From: Rhizobium sp. JAB6
GTDB lineage: Bacteria > Pseudomonadota > Alphaproteobacteria > Rhizobiales > Rhizobiaceae
Assembly: GCF_003024605.1 (NCBI RefSeq)
Contig: NZ_PYJQ01000009.1
Coordinates: 124,001 to 188,000, forward strand
Length of the DNA stretch: 64,000 bases
Reading direction: 5' to 3'
This document shows, one piece after another, positions 18,583 through 26,960 of this stretch. A program made the position numbers and the translations under genes. Every line of letters starts with the position of its first letter. The stretch's first letter is position 1. The notes under the pieces were generated by a model. The model did no database searches. It was not told the origin of the DNA and saw nothing but the letters and a program-made list of their open reading frames with translations.

Positions 18583-20262
18583 TCAGCGATCGCGGAACCG
18601 GTTGGTGATCGGATACCGACGGTCGCGACCGAAATTCTTCTTGGTGATCTTCACACCCGGTGCCGACTGGCGGCGTTTGTATTCCGCGAGGTAGAGCAGA
18701 TGCTCGATGCGGTGTACGGTTGCGACATCATGGCCTCGGGCAACGATCTCCTCCACCGACATTTCCTTTTCCACCAGGCATTCGAGGATATCGTCAAGCA
18801 CCGGATAGGGCGGCAGCGAATCCTGATCGGTCTGGTTCGGCCTCAATTCCGCCGAAGGCGCCTTGTCGATGATATTATGGGGAATGACTTCGCCCGAAGG
18901 GCCGAGCGCACCGGGGGGCACATGCAGGTTGCGCCAGCGCGACAGCGCATAGACCTGCATCTTGTAGAGATCCTTGATCGGATTGAAACCGCCGTTCATG
19001 TCGCCATAGAGCGTGGCATATCCCACAGACATTTCCGACTTGTTGCCCGTCGTCACCACCATCGAGCCGAACTTGTTGGAGATCGCCATGAGGATGGTTC
19101 CGCGGGCGCGGCTCTGCAGGTTTTCCTCGGTGATACCGCTTTCGGTGCCCTCGAAGAGATCTGACAAGGCCGAAGTGAAGCCCGTCACCGGATCTTCGAT
19201 CGGCACGATATCGTAGCGGCAGCCGAGCGCTTTGGCGCAATCGGCCGCATCCTTCAACGAATCCTGCGACGTGTAGCGATAGGGCAGCATGACGGTGCGC
19301 ACACGCTCTTCGCCAAGCGCATCGACGGCGATCGCGGCGCAGATCGCCGAGTCGATGCCGCCGGAGAGGCCGAGCACGACCGACTTGAAGCCATTTTTGT
19401 TGACATAGTCGCGGAAGCCCAGCAGGCAGGCGCGATAATCCGCCTCCTCGCCTTCGGGAATATGAGCCATCGGGCCCTCTGCGCAGTGCCAGCCGTCGCC
19501 GTTCTTCTTCCAGGTGGTGACCGCCAAGGCAGTTTCGAACTGGCTCATCTGGAAGGCCAGTGTCTTGTCGGCGTTGAAACCGAAGCTCGCGCCATCGAAA
19601 ACCAGTTCGTCCTGACCACCGACCTGTGCGGCAAAGATCAGCGGCAGGCCTGACTCGATCACCTGCCGCAAAGCGACCTGGTGACGGACATCGACCTTGC
19701 CGCGGTAGTAAGGCGAACCGTTTGGCACAAGCAGAATTTCCGCACCGCTCTCGGCCAGCGTCTCACAGATGCCGAGATCGTTCCAGATTTCCTCACAGAT
19801 CGGTATGCCGATGCGGACGCCCCGGAAATTGACGGGACCGGAGATCGTCCCTTCGTCGAAGACACGCTTCTCGTCGAACTCGCCGTAGTTCGGCAGATCG
19901 ACCTTGTCTCTGATGAAGATGATTTTGCCACCGTCCAACACGGCTACGGAATTATAACGCCCGGTGTCGTCCTGACGCGGAAAACCGACGACGACGCCAG
20001 GGCCGCCATCCGCCGTATCGGCAGCGAGGGCCTCTACCGCTTTCCAGCAGGCGCGAATGAAGGCCGGCTTCAGCACGAGATCTTCCGGCGGATAGCCGGA
20101 GATGAACAATTCCGTCAGCAGTAGGAGCTGAGCGCCCTCGCGCGCGGCTTCCGCGCGGGCCTCACGCGCCTTGGCGAGATTGCCTGCGACGTCGCCTACG
20201 GTCGGATTTAACTGCGCGACGGCGATGCGGATGGTGTGGGTAATCTGGCTTTGCTCTGTCAT
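18583..20262 (-). CDS. nadE: Glutamine-dependent NAD+ synthetase
   Basis: Catalyses the last step of NAD+ synthesis: ATP-dependent amidation of nicotinate adenine dinucleotide using glutamine. The N-terminal nitrilase-like amidase domain (about 1-270) shows LLLLTELFISGYPPEDL with the catalytic Glu, IRDKVDLPNYGEFDE with the Lys and GIPICEEIW with the Cys nucleophile. The C-terminal synthetase domain has the PP-loop GLSGGIDSAICAAIA near 295 and GNKSEMSVGYATLYGD. ATG 20262 (MTEQSQ) is favoured over an in-frame ATG nine bases upstream; 559 residues is normal for this two-domain form. The TolB-like gene follows closely downstream. Confidence 0.96.
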   Translation of the reverse strand: MTEQSQITHTIRIAVAQLNPTVGDVAGNLAKAREARAEAAREGAQLLLLTELFISGYPPEDLVLKPAFIRACWKAVEALAADTADGGPGVVVGFPRQDDTGRYNSVAVLDGGKIIFIRDKVDLPNYGEFDEKRVFDEGTISGPVNFRGVRIGIPICEEIWNDLGICETLAESGAEILLVPNGSPYYRGKVDVRHQVALRQVIESGLPLIFAAQVGGQDELVFDGASFGFNADKTLAFQMSQFETALAVTTWKKNGDGWHCAEGPMAHIPEGEEADYRACLLGFRDYVNKNGFKSVVLGLSGGIDSAICAAIAVDALGEERVRTVMLPYRYTSQDSLKDAADCAKALGCRYDIVPIEDPVTGFTSALSDLFEGTESGITEENLQSRARGTILMAISNKFGSMVVTTGNKSEMSVGYATLYGDMNGGFNPIKDLYKMQVYALSRWRNLHVPPGALGPSGEVIPHNIIDKAPSAELRPNQTDQDSLPPYPVLDDILECLVEKEMSVEEIVARGHDVATVHRIEHLLYLAEYKRRQSAPGVKITKKNFGRDRRYPITNRFRDR

Positions 20263-20533
20263 GCCATACATTTAGCGATGCCATCTTTCTTCCGCAACCG
20301 CCTTCCTCCCCGCACGCGCATCAAAGATCGCACCACGCGCCCAGGCGGTATTTTTGCCCGAAAAATACGAGACCAGCGGCCGGTCGGATAGTCAGACTCC
20401 CGGAGCGACCAGCATGCGCTCTGGCTGCACAGCGGCAACCGCGCGGTGACGTTTGAAACTCATCGATCATTGCATTTTTGCGCTTTGGCCGAATAGTTAC
20501 ACCCAATGCCATCAGGACCTCGGAGCTCTCCCA

Positions 20534-21070
20534 ATGCATAATCTTCCCAACTTCGTTCATCTGCATTTTGACAAGACGGCGGATCAACTGGGCGATATCG
20601 AAAAACGCGTTCTAAAAAAGGCGCACGAGCGAAAGATCATCTCCACCGATATCAACGCGGCCATCTCGGCGGAATCGTCTCGGGGACAGCGTCTGGCCGA
20701 CGGCATCGCACGCGTTGGCGGCTCATGGTCCTTCATCATCGCCTTCCTGCTGTTTCTGGCCTTCTGGTGCGTCGTCAACACGATCCTTCTCGCCACGAAC
20801 GCCTTCGACCCGTACCCCTTCATCTTCCTGAACCTCGTCCTCTCCATGCTCGCCGCAATTCAGGCCCCGATCATCATGATGTCGCAGAACCGGCAGGCAG
20901 AAAGGGACCGCTTCGAGGCCGCCAAAGACTATGAAGTCAATCTCAAGTCCGAACTCGAAGTACTGTCCCTCCACCAGAAGATCGATATGCAAGTGTTGAC
21001 CGAGCTTGCGGTGGTGCGGGAAGAGCTCGCCAAACTGAGCAAGCTCGTTGCCGAAAAAGGCGCTATCTGA
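20534..21070 (+). CDS. DUF1003 membrane protein
   Basis: Predicted inner-membrane protein of 178 residues. Two transmembrane helices (SFIIAFLLFLAFWCVVNTIL and PFIFLNLVLSMLAAIQAPII) are flanked by the DUF1003 signature PIIMMSQNRQAERDR. The C-terminal helix ELEVLSLHQKIDMQVLTELAV is likely a coiled coil. ATG 20534 is chosen because GGAG lies eight bases ahead; the frame itself opens at 20453. Divergent from nadE, and convergent with the GFA gene three bases away. Cellular function of DUF1003 is unknown. Confidence 0.87.
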   Translation: MHNLPNFVHLHFDKTADQLGDIEKRVLKKAHERKIISTDINAAISAESSRGQRLADGIARVGGSWSFIIAFLLFLAFWCVVNTILLATNAFDPYPFIFLNLVLSMLAAIQAPIIMMSQNRQAERDRFEAAKDYEVNLKSELEVLSLHQKIDMQVLTELAVVREELAKLSKLVAEKGAI

Positions 21071-21073
21071 CGA

Positions 21074-21499
21074 TCAGTCGGAGGGACCGGCCGTCAAAAG
21101 CCCCGGTCGCCCCTGCCGATATTGCGGCAGTCCGTCGCTGATCTCGTAATAATCGCCTTTGTCGGCGCAATAGATATGATAGCCCATCTCAAGGCCGCTC
21201 GGCTGGTCGAAAAGACCGGCCATGATCGATATTTCATCGGCGCTGTCGGCGACCCAGAACAGGGCCGAGCCGCAGATCTTGCAGAAACCGCGCCGCGCGA
21301 ACGTGCTGGCACGATACCAGGTGATCGCCTCTTCTCCCTCGATGATGAGATTTTCGCGCGCGACGTTGGTCGCGGCATAATAGAGCCCGGTCTGCTTGCG
21401 GCACTGCGAACAATGGCAGGCGACGACCTCGCGCAGTTTTCCCCGTGTCTTGAAACGTACGCTGCCGCAAAGGCAGGCTCCCCTGTGTTCGTCGCTCAT
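21074..21499 (-). CDS. GFA (glutathione-dependent formaldehyde-activating-like) zinc protein
   Basis: Small zinc-binding protein of the GFA/CENP-V fold, 141 residues. The metal cysteines are visible: GACLCGSVRF, CHCSQCRKQTG and FCKICGSALF. Family members include glutathione S-hydroxymethyl transferases, but most are uncharacterised, so the formaldehyde role is inference only. ATG 21499 is chosen over ATG 21502 because the GGGAG site is five bases from it. It lies upstream of the aroG terminator region on the same strand. Confidence 0.88.
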   Translation of the reverse strand: MSDEHRGACLCGSVRFKTRGKLREVVACHCSQCRKQTGLYYAATNVARENLIIEGEEAITWYRASTFARRGFCKICGSALFWVADSADEISIMAGLFDQPSGLEMGYHIYCADKGDYYEISDGLPQYRQGRPGLLTAGPSD

Positions 21500-21605
21500 C
21501 ATCGCTCCCTTTATTTCGAGGCAGCCTTCCCGAGAACCGCATTTGGGTCAATCTCAAAGAAATGAAGCATCTTTCAGCCGCGCTGATTGCTCAGGCCCCC
21601 AAAAG

Positions 21606-21635
21606 CAAACGGGCCGGTTTTCGCCGGCCCGTTTG
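21606..21635 (-). terminator. Rho-independent terminator of the DAHP synthase gene
   Basis: A perfect 12-base stem CAAACGGGCCGG/CCGGCCCGTTTG with a six-base loop (21618-21623). On the minus strand it is followed by CTTTTGGGGG. It lies 23 bases after the aroG stop. Confidence 0.85.
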
Positions 21636-21658
21636 ATAGGTCATGGATGCGGCTCTGT

Positions 21659-23032
21659 TCAGCCGTGCGCGCGCATGCGCTTCTCGTCACGGCCACCCTT
21701 CATCCGCTCGGCGAGCAGGAAGGCAAGTTCCAGCGCCTGGTCGGCATTGAGGCGCGGGTCGCAATGGGTGTGATAGCGATCCTGAAGGTCTTCGGCGCCG
21801 ACTGCGCGGGCACCGCCCGTGCATTCGGTCACATCCTTGCCGGTCATCTCGATATGGATGCCGCCCGGATGGGTGCCTTCGGCGCGGTGGATCTGGAAGA
21901 AGCTTTCCACTTCCGACAGGATGCGCTCGAACGGACGCGTCTTGTAGTTGTTGAGCGTGATCGTATTGCCATGCATCGGATCGCAAGACCAGACGACCTT
22001 GCGGCCCTCCTTCTCGACGGCGCGGATGAGGCGCGGCAGGTTGTCGGCGACCTTGTCGTGACCGAAACGGCAGATCAGCGTCAGGCGGCCGGCTTCGTTC
22101 TGCGGGTTCAGAATATCGATCAGGTTGATCAGATCGTCCGCCTGCAGCGAGGGGCCGCACTTCAGACCGATCGGGTTCTTGATGCCGCGGAAATATTCGA
22201 CATGGGCATGGTCGGCCTGGCGCGTGCGGTCGCCGATCCAGAGCATGTGGCCCGAGGTGGCATACCAGTCGCCGGTTGTGGAGTCGACGCGGGTGAAGGC
22301 TTCTTCATAGCCAAGCAGCAGTGCTTCATGGCTGGTGAAGAAATCGGTTTCGCGCAGGCTTGCATTGCTCTCGGCGGTGATGCCGATCGCACGCATGAAA
22401 TCCATCGTCTCGCCGATGCGATCGGCAAGCTTGCGGTAACGCTCGCCCTGCGGGCTGTCCTTGACGAAGCCGAGCATCCACTTCTGCACGTTTTCGAGGT
22501 TGGCATAGCCGCCCATCGCGAAGGCGCGTAGCAGGTTCAGCGTCGCGGCAGACTGGCGGTAAGCCATCATCTGACGTTCCGGATTGGGAATGCGTGCCTC
22601 TTCGGTGAAATCGATGCCGTTGATGATGTCGCCGCGATAGCTCGGCAGCGAGATGCCATTCTGCGTTTCGATGTTCGAAGAGCGCGGCTTGGCGAACTGG
22701 CCGGCAATGCGGCCGACCTTGACGACCGGCAGTTGGGCGCCGAAGGTCAGCACGACGGCCATCTGCAGGAAGGCACGGAAGAAGTCGCGAATGGTGTCTG
22801 CGCCGTGCTCGGCAAAGCTTTCGGCACAATCGCCACCCTGAAGCAGGAAGCCGTTGCCTTCGGCAACGTTGGCGAGATGCGCCTTCAGGCGACGGGCTTC
22901 ACCGGCAAAAACGAGCGGCGGATAGCTTGCGAGCTGCGCTTCCGTTTCTGCCAGCGCTGCCTTGTCCGGAAAATCCGGCACCTGCTGGATCGGTTTCTGC
23001 CGCCAACTGCTCGGGGTCCAATTCTGTGCCAT
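21659..23032 (-). CDS. aroG: Class II 3-deoxy-7-phosphoheptulonate (DAHP) synthase
   Basis: Condenses phosphoenolpyruvate and erythrose 4-phosphate, the first step of the shikimate pathway to aromatic amino acids. It is the plant-type class II enzyme: [14 protein letters not shown] near residue 63 holds the metal-binding Cys, with [48 protein letters not shown] and [15 protein letters not shown]. 457 residues is standard. ATG 23032 (MAQNW) is preferred over a GTG nine bases upstream. No class I paralogue is present here. Symbols vary between rhizobial genomes (aroF or aroG). It ends at a strong terminator. Confidence 0.96.
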   Translation of the reverse strand: MAQNWTPSSWRQKPIQQVPDFPDKAALAETEAQLASYPPLVFAGEARRLKAHLANVAEGNGFLLQGGDCAESFAEHGADTIRDFFRAFLQMAVVLTFGAQLPVVKVGRIAGQFAKPRSSNIETQNGISLPSYRGDIINGIDFTEEARIPNPERQMMAYRQSAATLNLLRAFAMGGYANLENVQKWMLGFVKDSPQGERYRKLADRIGETMDFMRAIGITAESNASLRETDFFTSHEALLLGYEEAFTRVDSTTGDWYATSGHMLWIGDRTRQADHAHVEYFRGIKNPIGLKCGPSLQADDLINLIDILNPQNEAGRLTLICRFGHDKVADNLPRLIRAVEKEGRKVVWSCDPMHGNTITLNNYKTRPFERILSEVESFFQIHRAEGTHPGGIHIEMTGKDVTECTGGARAVGAEDLQDRYHTHCDPRLNADQALELAFLLAERMKGGRDEKRMRAHG

Positions 23033-23184
23033 CTCACTCACCTGCTTGTGCGCCCGATCTTTTCGGACGGCCCGTCGTCGTAAATAACGCGCGCTTATAA
23101 ACCTTTGCCGCCCGCTTGCAAAGGCAGCAAACTACTATGCGAATCTTTTATGGCGCAGCCGATATCGGCGCCAAAACGGCCGCG

Positions 23185-24570
23185 TTACACGCGCTCGCCG
23201 TTGCGGATGCGGTAGTTCGGCGAATACATCGTCACCAATTCTTCCGCCGCCGTCGGATGCACCGCCATCGTCCGGTCGAAATCGTCCTTGGTGCAGCCGG
23301 CCTTCAAGGTGATGCCGAGAAGCTGCGCCATCTCGCCGGCATCGTGGCCGAGAATATGAGCGCCAACGACCTTGCGATCTGCGGCATTGACGATCAGCTT
23401 CATGATCATCTTCTCGGCTCGGCCCGAAAGGGTCGCCTTCATCGGCCGGAACTGCGCGCGATAGATCTCGAGCTCCGGATAGCGCTTGGCAGCGTCCTCC
23501 TCGGTCAGTCCGACCGTGCCGATCTCCGGCTGCGAGAAAACGGCTGTCGGGATGAGTTCGTGATCGGGCCGGGTCGGATTGTCCTTATAGACCGTTTCGA
23601 TGAAGCACATGGCCTCGTGGATCGCGACGGGCGTCAGCTGTACCCGGTCGGTGACGTCGCCGAGAGCGAAGATGTTCGCGACGGAAGTGCGCGAATATTC
23701 GTCGACGATGACAGCACCCTGCTCGTTGATCGCGACGCCCGCAGCCTCAAGCCCGAGATTTTCGGTATTCGGCGTACGGCCGAGCGCCAGCATGACGGTA
23801 TCGACCGTGAGCACCTTGTCGTTCTTCGTCCGAACGCTGAGCCTGCCCTCTGCCTTCTCGACGTTCTCGATGATGTCATGGCAGAGAATGCGGATGCCCT
23901 TCTCCTCCATGGCCTCATGAAGGCCTTTGCGAAGGTCGTGATCGAAGCGCGACAGAATCTCGGCGCCGCGATAGATCAGCGTCGTTTCGACGCCGAGACC
24001 GTGGAAGATATTGGCGAATTCGACGGCGATATATCCGCCGCCCGCGATCAGGATCGATTTCGGCAACTCCTTCAAATGGAACGCTTCGTTCGAGGAGATG
24101 CAAAGCTCATGGCCGGGCAGCGCCGTATGCAGGTTCGGCCGGCCGCCGGTCGCAATCACGATGGTCTCGGCAGTCACGGTCTGCCCGGTCTTCAGCAACT
24201 TGACCGTATGGGCATCCACCAGCTCCGCACGCGTATCGAAGATCTCCGCCTTGGCATTGTCGAGCCCCTTGCGATAGAGGCCTTCCAGGCGGGCAATTTC
24301 CCTGTCCTTCGCCTCGATCAGCTTCTTCCAGTCGAAGCTGCTCTCGCCGACCGTCCAGCCGAAACCGGCAGCGTCCTTGAAATGCTCGCTATATTGCGAG
24401 GCGTAGACAAAAAGCTTCTTCGGCACGCAACCGCGAATGACGCAGGTGCCGCCATAGCGATACTCCTCGGCGATGCCGACCTTCTTGCCAAGCGATGCGG
24501 CCACGCGCGCGCTGCGCACGCCGCCGGAGCCGCCGCCAATCACGAAAAGGTCGAAATCAAACGAAGGCAT
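23185..24570 (-). CDS. gor: Glutathione-disulfide reductase
   Basis: FAD-containing enzyme that reduces oxidised glutathione with NADPH in the cytosol. The FAD-binding GGGSGGVRSARVAASLG is at about residues 12-28, and the redox-active disulfide GGTCVIRGCVPKK at 40-52. A second Rossmann fold (IAGGGYIAVEFANIF) binds NADPH, and the C-terminal HPTAAEELV carries the catalytic His-Glu pair. 461 residues is typical. AGGAGCG precedes the ATG. It is separated from the upstream rpiA/DUF2059 unit by a terminator, so it likely has its own promoter at 24571-24650. Confidence 0.96.
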   Translation of the reverse strand: MPSFDFDLFVIGGGSGGVRSARVAASLGKKVGIAEEYRYGGTCVIRGCVPKKLFVYASQYSEHFKDAAGFGWTVGESSFDWKKLIEAKDREIARLEGLYRKGLDNAKAEIFDTRAELVDAHTVKLLKTGQTVTAETIVIATGGRPNLHTALPGHELCISSNEAFHLKELPKSILIAGGGYIAVEFANIFHGLGVETTLIYRGAEILSRFDHDLRKGLHEAMEEKGIRILCHDIIENVEKAEGRLSVRTKNDKVLTVDTVMLALGRTPNTENLGLEAAGVAINEQGAVIVDEYSRTSVANIFALGDVTDRVQLTPVAIHEAMCFIETVYKDNPTRPDHELIPTAVFSQPEIGTVGLTEEDAAKRYPELEIYRAQFRPMKATLSGRAEKMIMKLIVNAADRKVVGAHILGHDAGEMAQLLGITLKAGCTKDDFDRTMAVHPTAAEELVTMYSPNYRIRNGERV

Positions 24571-24651
24571 GGATCGCTCCTGTGGACATCAGATGCGCTA
24601 GAAGCGCCAATGGGGGTCGCATTCATATAGTGAGCCGGGATCTAAAAAGAA

Positions 24652-24674
24652 AAGCCCGGAATCCATCCGGGCTT
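24652..24674 (-). terminator. Rho-independent terminator after the DUF2059 gene
   Basis: The nine-base stem AAGCCCGGA/TCCGGGCTT has a five-base loop. On the minus strand it is followed by TTCTTTTTAGA. It separates the rpiA-DUF2059 operon from gor. Confidence 0.85.
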
Positions 24675-24750
24675 CGAATTTCAACTATCTGCCGCACACA
24701 CCAAAAGGCGAAAAATCTCTTCCGGAACGGCGGCGGCGCAGACGCGTCGC

Positions 24751-25305
24751 TTATTGCTTCGGCGCCGACTGGGCGGCCGCACCGGCATCCGGCGTAACGA
24801 CCGGCTGCTTGACGACCTTCTGCAGGGCATCGTTGCTCTGCTTTGCGAGATCGCGCGAAATGCCCTGGCTCCAGATATCGGCGGCCTTGTAGAGTTCGCG
24901 TGTGGCAAGCGGACCATCCTTGAGAAGCTTCTTGCCTGCCGCTGAATTGTAGAAATCGGCGATCGCCTTCAGCTCGTCGGCGGAAAAGGCCTTGGCATAG
25001 GTGATGGCAGCTTCACGCTCCAGATCGGCACGACGCGGTGCGAGCGCCAGCGCGGTCGCATCGACGGTCGAGTTGATCGCATCGCCGAAATTCGGGTTTG
25101 CCTGGATCATCGTGCTCTTCAGCTGCTCGGCGAGGTTCGGCAGAATATTGTCGAACTGGTTGGTAATGCCGAGAGCATTGATCGCGGCGCGGGCAGCCTT
25201 GATCTGATCCTCGGAAACTTCCTGAGCGTTGACGGAACCGAAGGCAATGCCGGAAAGAAGGATGGTTGCAGCGGCAAGACGGCCAAGACCCGCAAATTTG
25301 ATCAT
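24751..25305 (-). CDS. DUF2059 exported protein
   Basis: Predicted periplasmic protein of 184 residues. The signal peptide (LAAATILLSGIAFGSVNAQE) is followed by the DUF2059 region: REAAITYAKAFSADELKAIADFYNSAAGKKLL is the characteristic helical motif. ATG 25305 is preferred because GGAGCAC lies about ten bases upstream, 13 bases after the rpiA stop, so the two genes form an operon; the longer frame to 25365 would overlap rpiA. The function of DUF2059 is unknown. The pairing with rpiA appears positional rather than functional. Confidence 0.88.
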   Translation of the reverse strand: MIKFAGLGRLAAATILLSGIAFGSVNAQEVSEDQIKAARAAINALGITNQFDNILPNLAEQLKSTMIQANPNFGDAINSTVDATALALAPRRADLEREAAITYAKAFSADELKAIADFYNSAAGKKLLKDGPLATRELYKAADIWSQGISRDLAKQSNDALQKVVKQPVVTPDAGAAAQSAPKQ

Positions 25306-25318
25306 GAGATGAGTGCTC

Positions 25319-26020
25319 CTATGTATTGTTCGCCTGCAACGTGCGCGCACCGGCAGGGCCGGCAATGATCGCTAATGTCGCCATATGGATAAAGAGCCCG
25401 TGTTCGACAACGCCGGGAATCGAATAGAGCTCGTTCGACAGCGCCTCTGCATCAGGAATGCGGCCGAAAGATGCATCGACGATATAATGCCCGCCATCGG
25501 TGACAAAGAGGCCGTCGCCCGAGCGGCGCATGTTCAGAGCGCCGGAAAGACCGATGCGCGATGCGGCTTTCTCGATGAGGGTGCGGGTGGAAACGAGCCC
25601 GAACGGATTGACCTCGATGGGCAGCGGATATGCGCCGAGCGTCTCGACGACCTTGCTCTGATCCGCGATGACGATCATGCGGGCTGACGACGCCGCAACG
25701 ATCTTTTCGCGCAGCAGCGCGCCGCCGCCGCCCTTGATCAGCGTCAGCGCCCCATCGAGTTCGTCGGCGCCATCGATGGTCAGATCAAGTTCCGGAAGCT
25801 CATCCAGGGATTTCAACGGGACGCCGAGCTCGTTGCAAAGCTTGGCCGTCCTTTCGGACGTCGGAACGCCTTGGATCGAGAGCCCGGCTGCAACCTTTTC
25901 GGCGAGCAGGCGCACGAACTCTTCCGCCGTGCTGCCGGTGCCGATCCCGAGCCGCATGCCGCTTTCGACATGAGCGAGCGCAGCTCTCGCAGCCTCGATT
26001 TTCATCTGGCGGGCGTCCAT
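25319..26020 (-). CDS. rpiA: Ribose-5-phosphate isomerase A
   Basis: Interconverts ribose 5-phosphate and ribulose 5-phosphate in the non-oxidative pentose phosphate pathway. All family motifs are present: [12 protein letters not shown] (phosphate binding, about 25-36), [19 protein letters not shown] with the catalytic Asp/Glu, and [15 protein letters not shown]. Length 233 is standard. GGAGCAGGTGG precedes the start. It heads an operon with the DUF2059 gene and is divergent from gph. Confidence 0.96.
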   Translation of the reverse strand: MDARQMKIEAARAALAHVESGMRLGIGTGSTAEEFVRLLAEKVAAGLSIQGVPTSERTAKLCNELGVPLKSLDELPELDLTIDGADELDGALTLIKGGGGALLREKIVAASSARMIVIADQSKVVETLGAYPLPIEVNPFGLVSTRTLIEKAASRIGLSGALNMRRSGDGLFVTDGGHYIVDASFGRIPDAEALSNELYSIPGVVEHGLFIHMATLAIIAGPAGARTLQANNT

Positions 26021-26215
26021 GCGCCACCTGCTCCCATTGTTACGTTGGTCTGCTGTTTACACGGCTCTCCAGCCAAACGAAAGCCAAAATAACGGCATGA
26101 TATAGAAATCCCCGGCCCCTTCCCGCCAAGGCATTCCGGCACTTCGGTTGCAATTGCCGGCGTGATCTTTTAACTCCGAAAGACGCAATCTTTTCTCTGC
26201 AAAGGCCGATTCCTC

Positions 26216-26890
26216 GTGAAATCTCCCCTTGTCGTATTCGATCTCGACGGCACGCTGCTCGACACGCATGCGGACCTCATCGTCAGCCTGAACCATACGA
26301 TCGCCGCGCTGAAACTTCCCCCGGTCAGTTACGACGACGTAACGCATCTCGTCGGCAATGGTGCGCAGGTCATGATCGAGCGGGCCTGCAAGCTGCACGG
26401 CTATATGCTGACATCGGAAGAATTGCCCGCCCTCCTGCAGCGCTTCATCACTCATTATTCCGAGACCATGCCGGGGGTCACGCAGCCTTACCCAGGGCTG
26501 CTTTCAGCTCTCGATACGCTGAGGAGCCAAGGCTATAAGCTCGCCGTCTGCACCAACAAAATGGAATCGCTGGCGCGTACCCTGCTCCAGCGGCTGGAGC
26601 TGACCCATTACTTCGAGGCCATTACCGGCGGGGATACCTTCACCGTGCGAAAACCGAATGCCGAGCACCTGATCGGCACGGTCGAACGCGCCGGCGGCGA
26701 CCTTGCCCGCACGATCATGATCGGCGACAGCATCAATGATATCCTCGTCGCCCGCAACGCCGGCGTCCCCTCCATCGCCGTCCCGTTCGGCTATTCCGAT
26801 GTCGGCATCGAAACGCTCGGACCGAACCGCATCATCTACCACTACGACGAATTGACGCCGGAACTGGTCGAGGGACTGCTGGCTGCCTGA
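26216..26890 (+). CDS. gph: Phosphoglycolate phosphatase (HAD superfamily)
   Basis: Hydrolyses 2-phosphoglycolate, a by-product of DNA 3'-end repair or oxygenase activity, to glycolate. HAD motif I VFDLDGTLLDT (nucleophile Asp at residue 9) is at the N-terminus, motif II CTNKM near 107, the motif III lysine in VRKPNAEHL, and motif IV IMIGDSINDILVARNAG. The helical cap between motifs I and II is of Gph type. 224 residues. The start is GTG. It could dephosphorylate other small phosphoesters, as is common in this family. A terminator follows. Confidence 0.9.
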   Translation: MKSPLVVFDLDGTLLDTHADLIVSLNHTIAALKLPPVSYDDVTHLVGNGAQVMIERACKLHGYMLTSEELPALLQRFITHYSETMPGVTQPYPGLLSALDTLRSQGYKLAVCTNKMESLARTLLQRLELTHYFEAITGGDTFTVRKPNAEHLIGTVERAGGDLARTIMIGDSINDILVARNAGVPSIAVPFGYSDVGIETLGPNRIIYHYDELTPELVEGLLAA

Positions 26891-26910
26891 GACACATCAG
26901 TTCTTCAACA

Positions 26911-26940
26911 AAAAACGGCGGCACATGGCCGCCATTTTTC
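26911..26940. terminator. Bidirectional terminator between gph and the L,D-transpeptidase gene
   Basis: GGCGGC (26917-26922) pairs with GCCGCC (26928-26933). An A5 run on one side and a T5 run on the other serve the two convergent genes. Confidence 0.8.
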
Positions 26941-26960
26941 GTTTTCTACACGGAACAGAT

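Noticed and set aside
23116..24630. 504-codon open frame opposite gor
   Set aside because: Arg/Asp/His-rich antisense translation of glutathione reductase.
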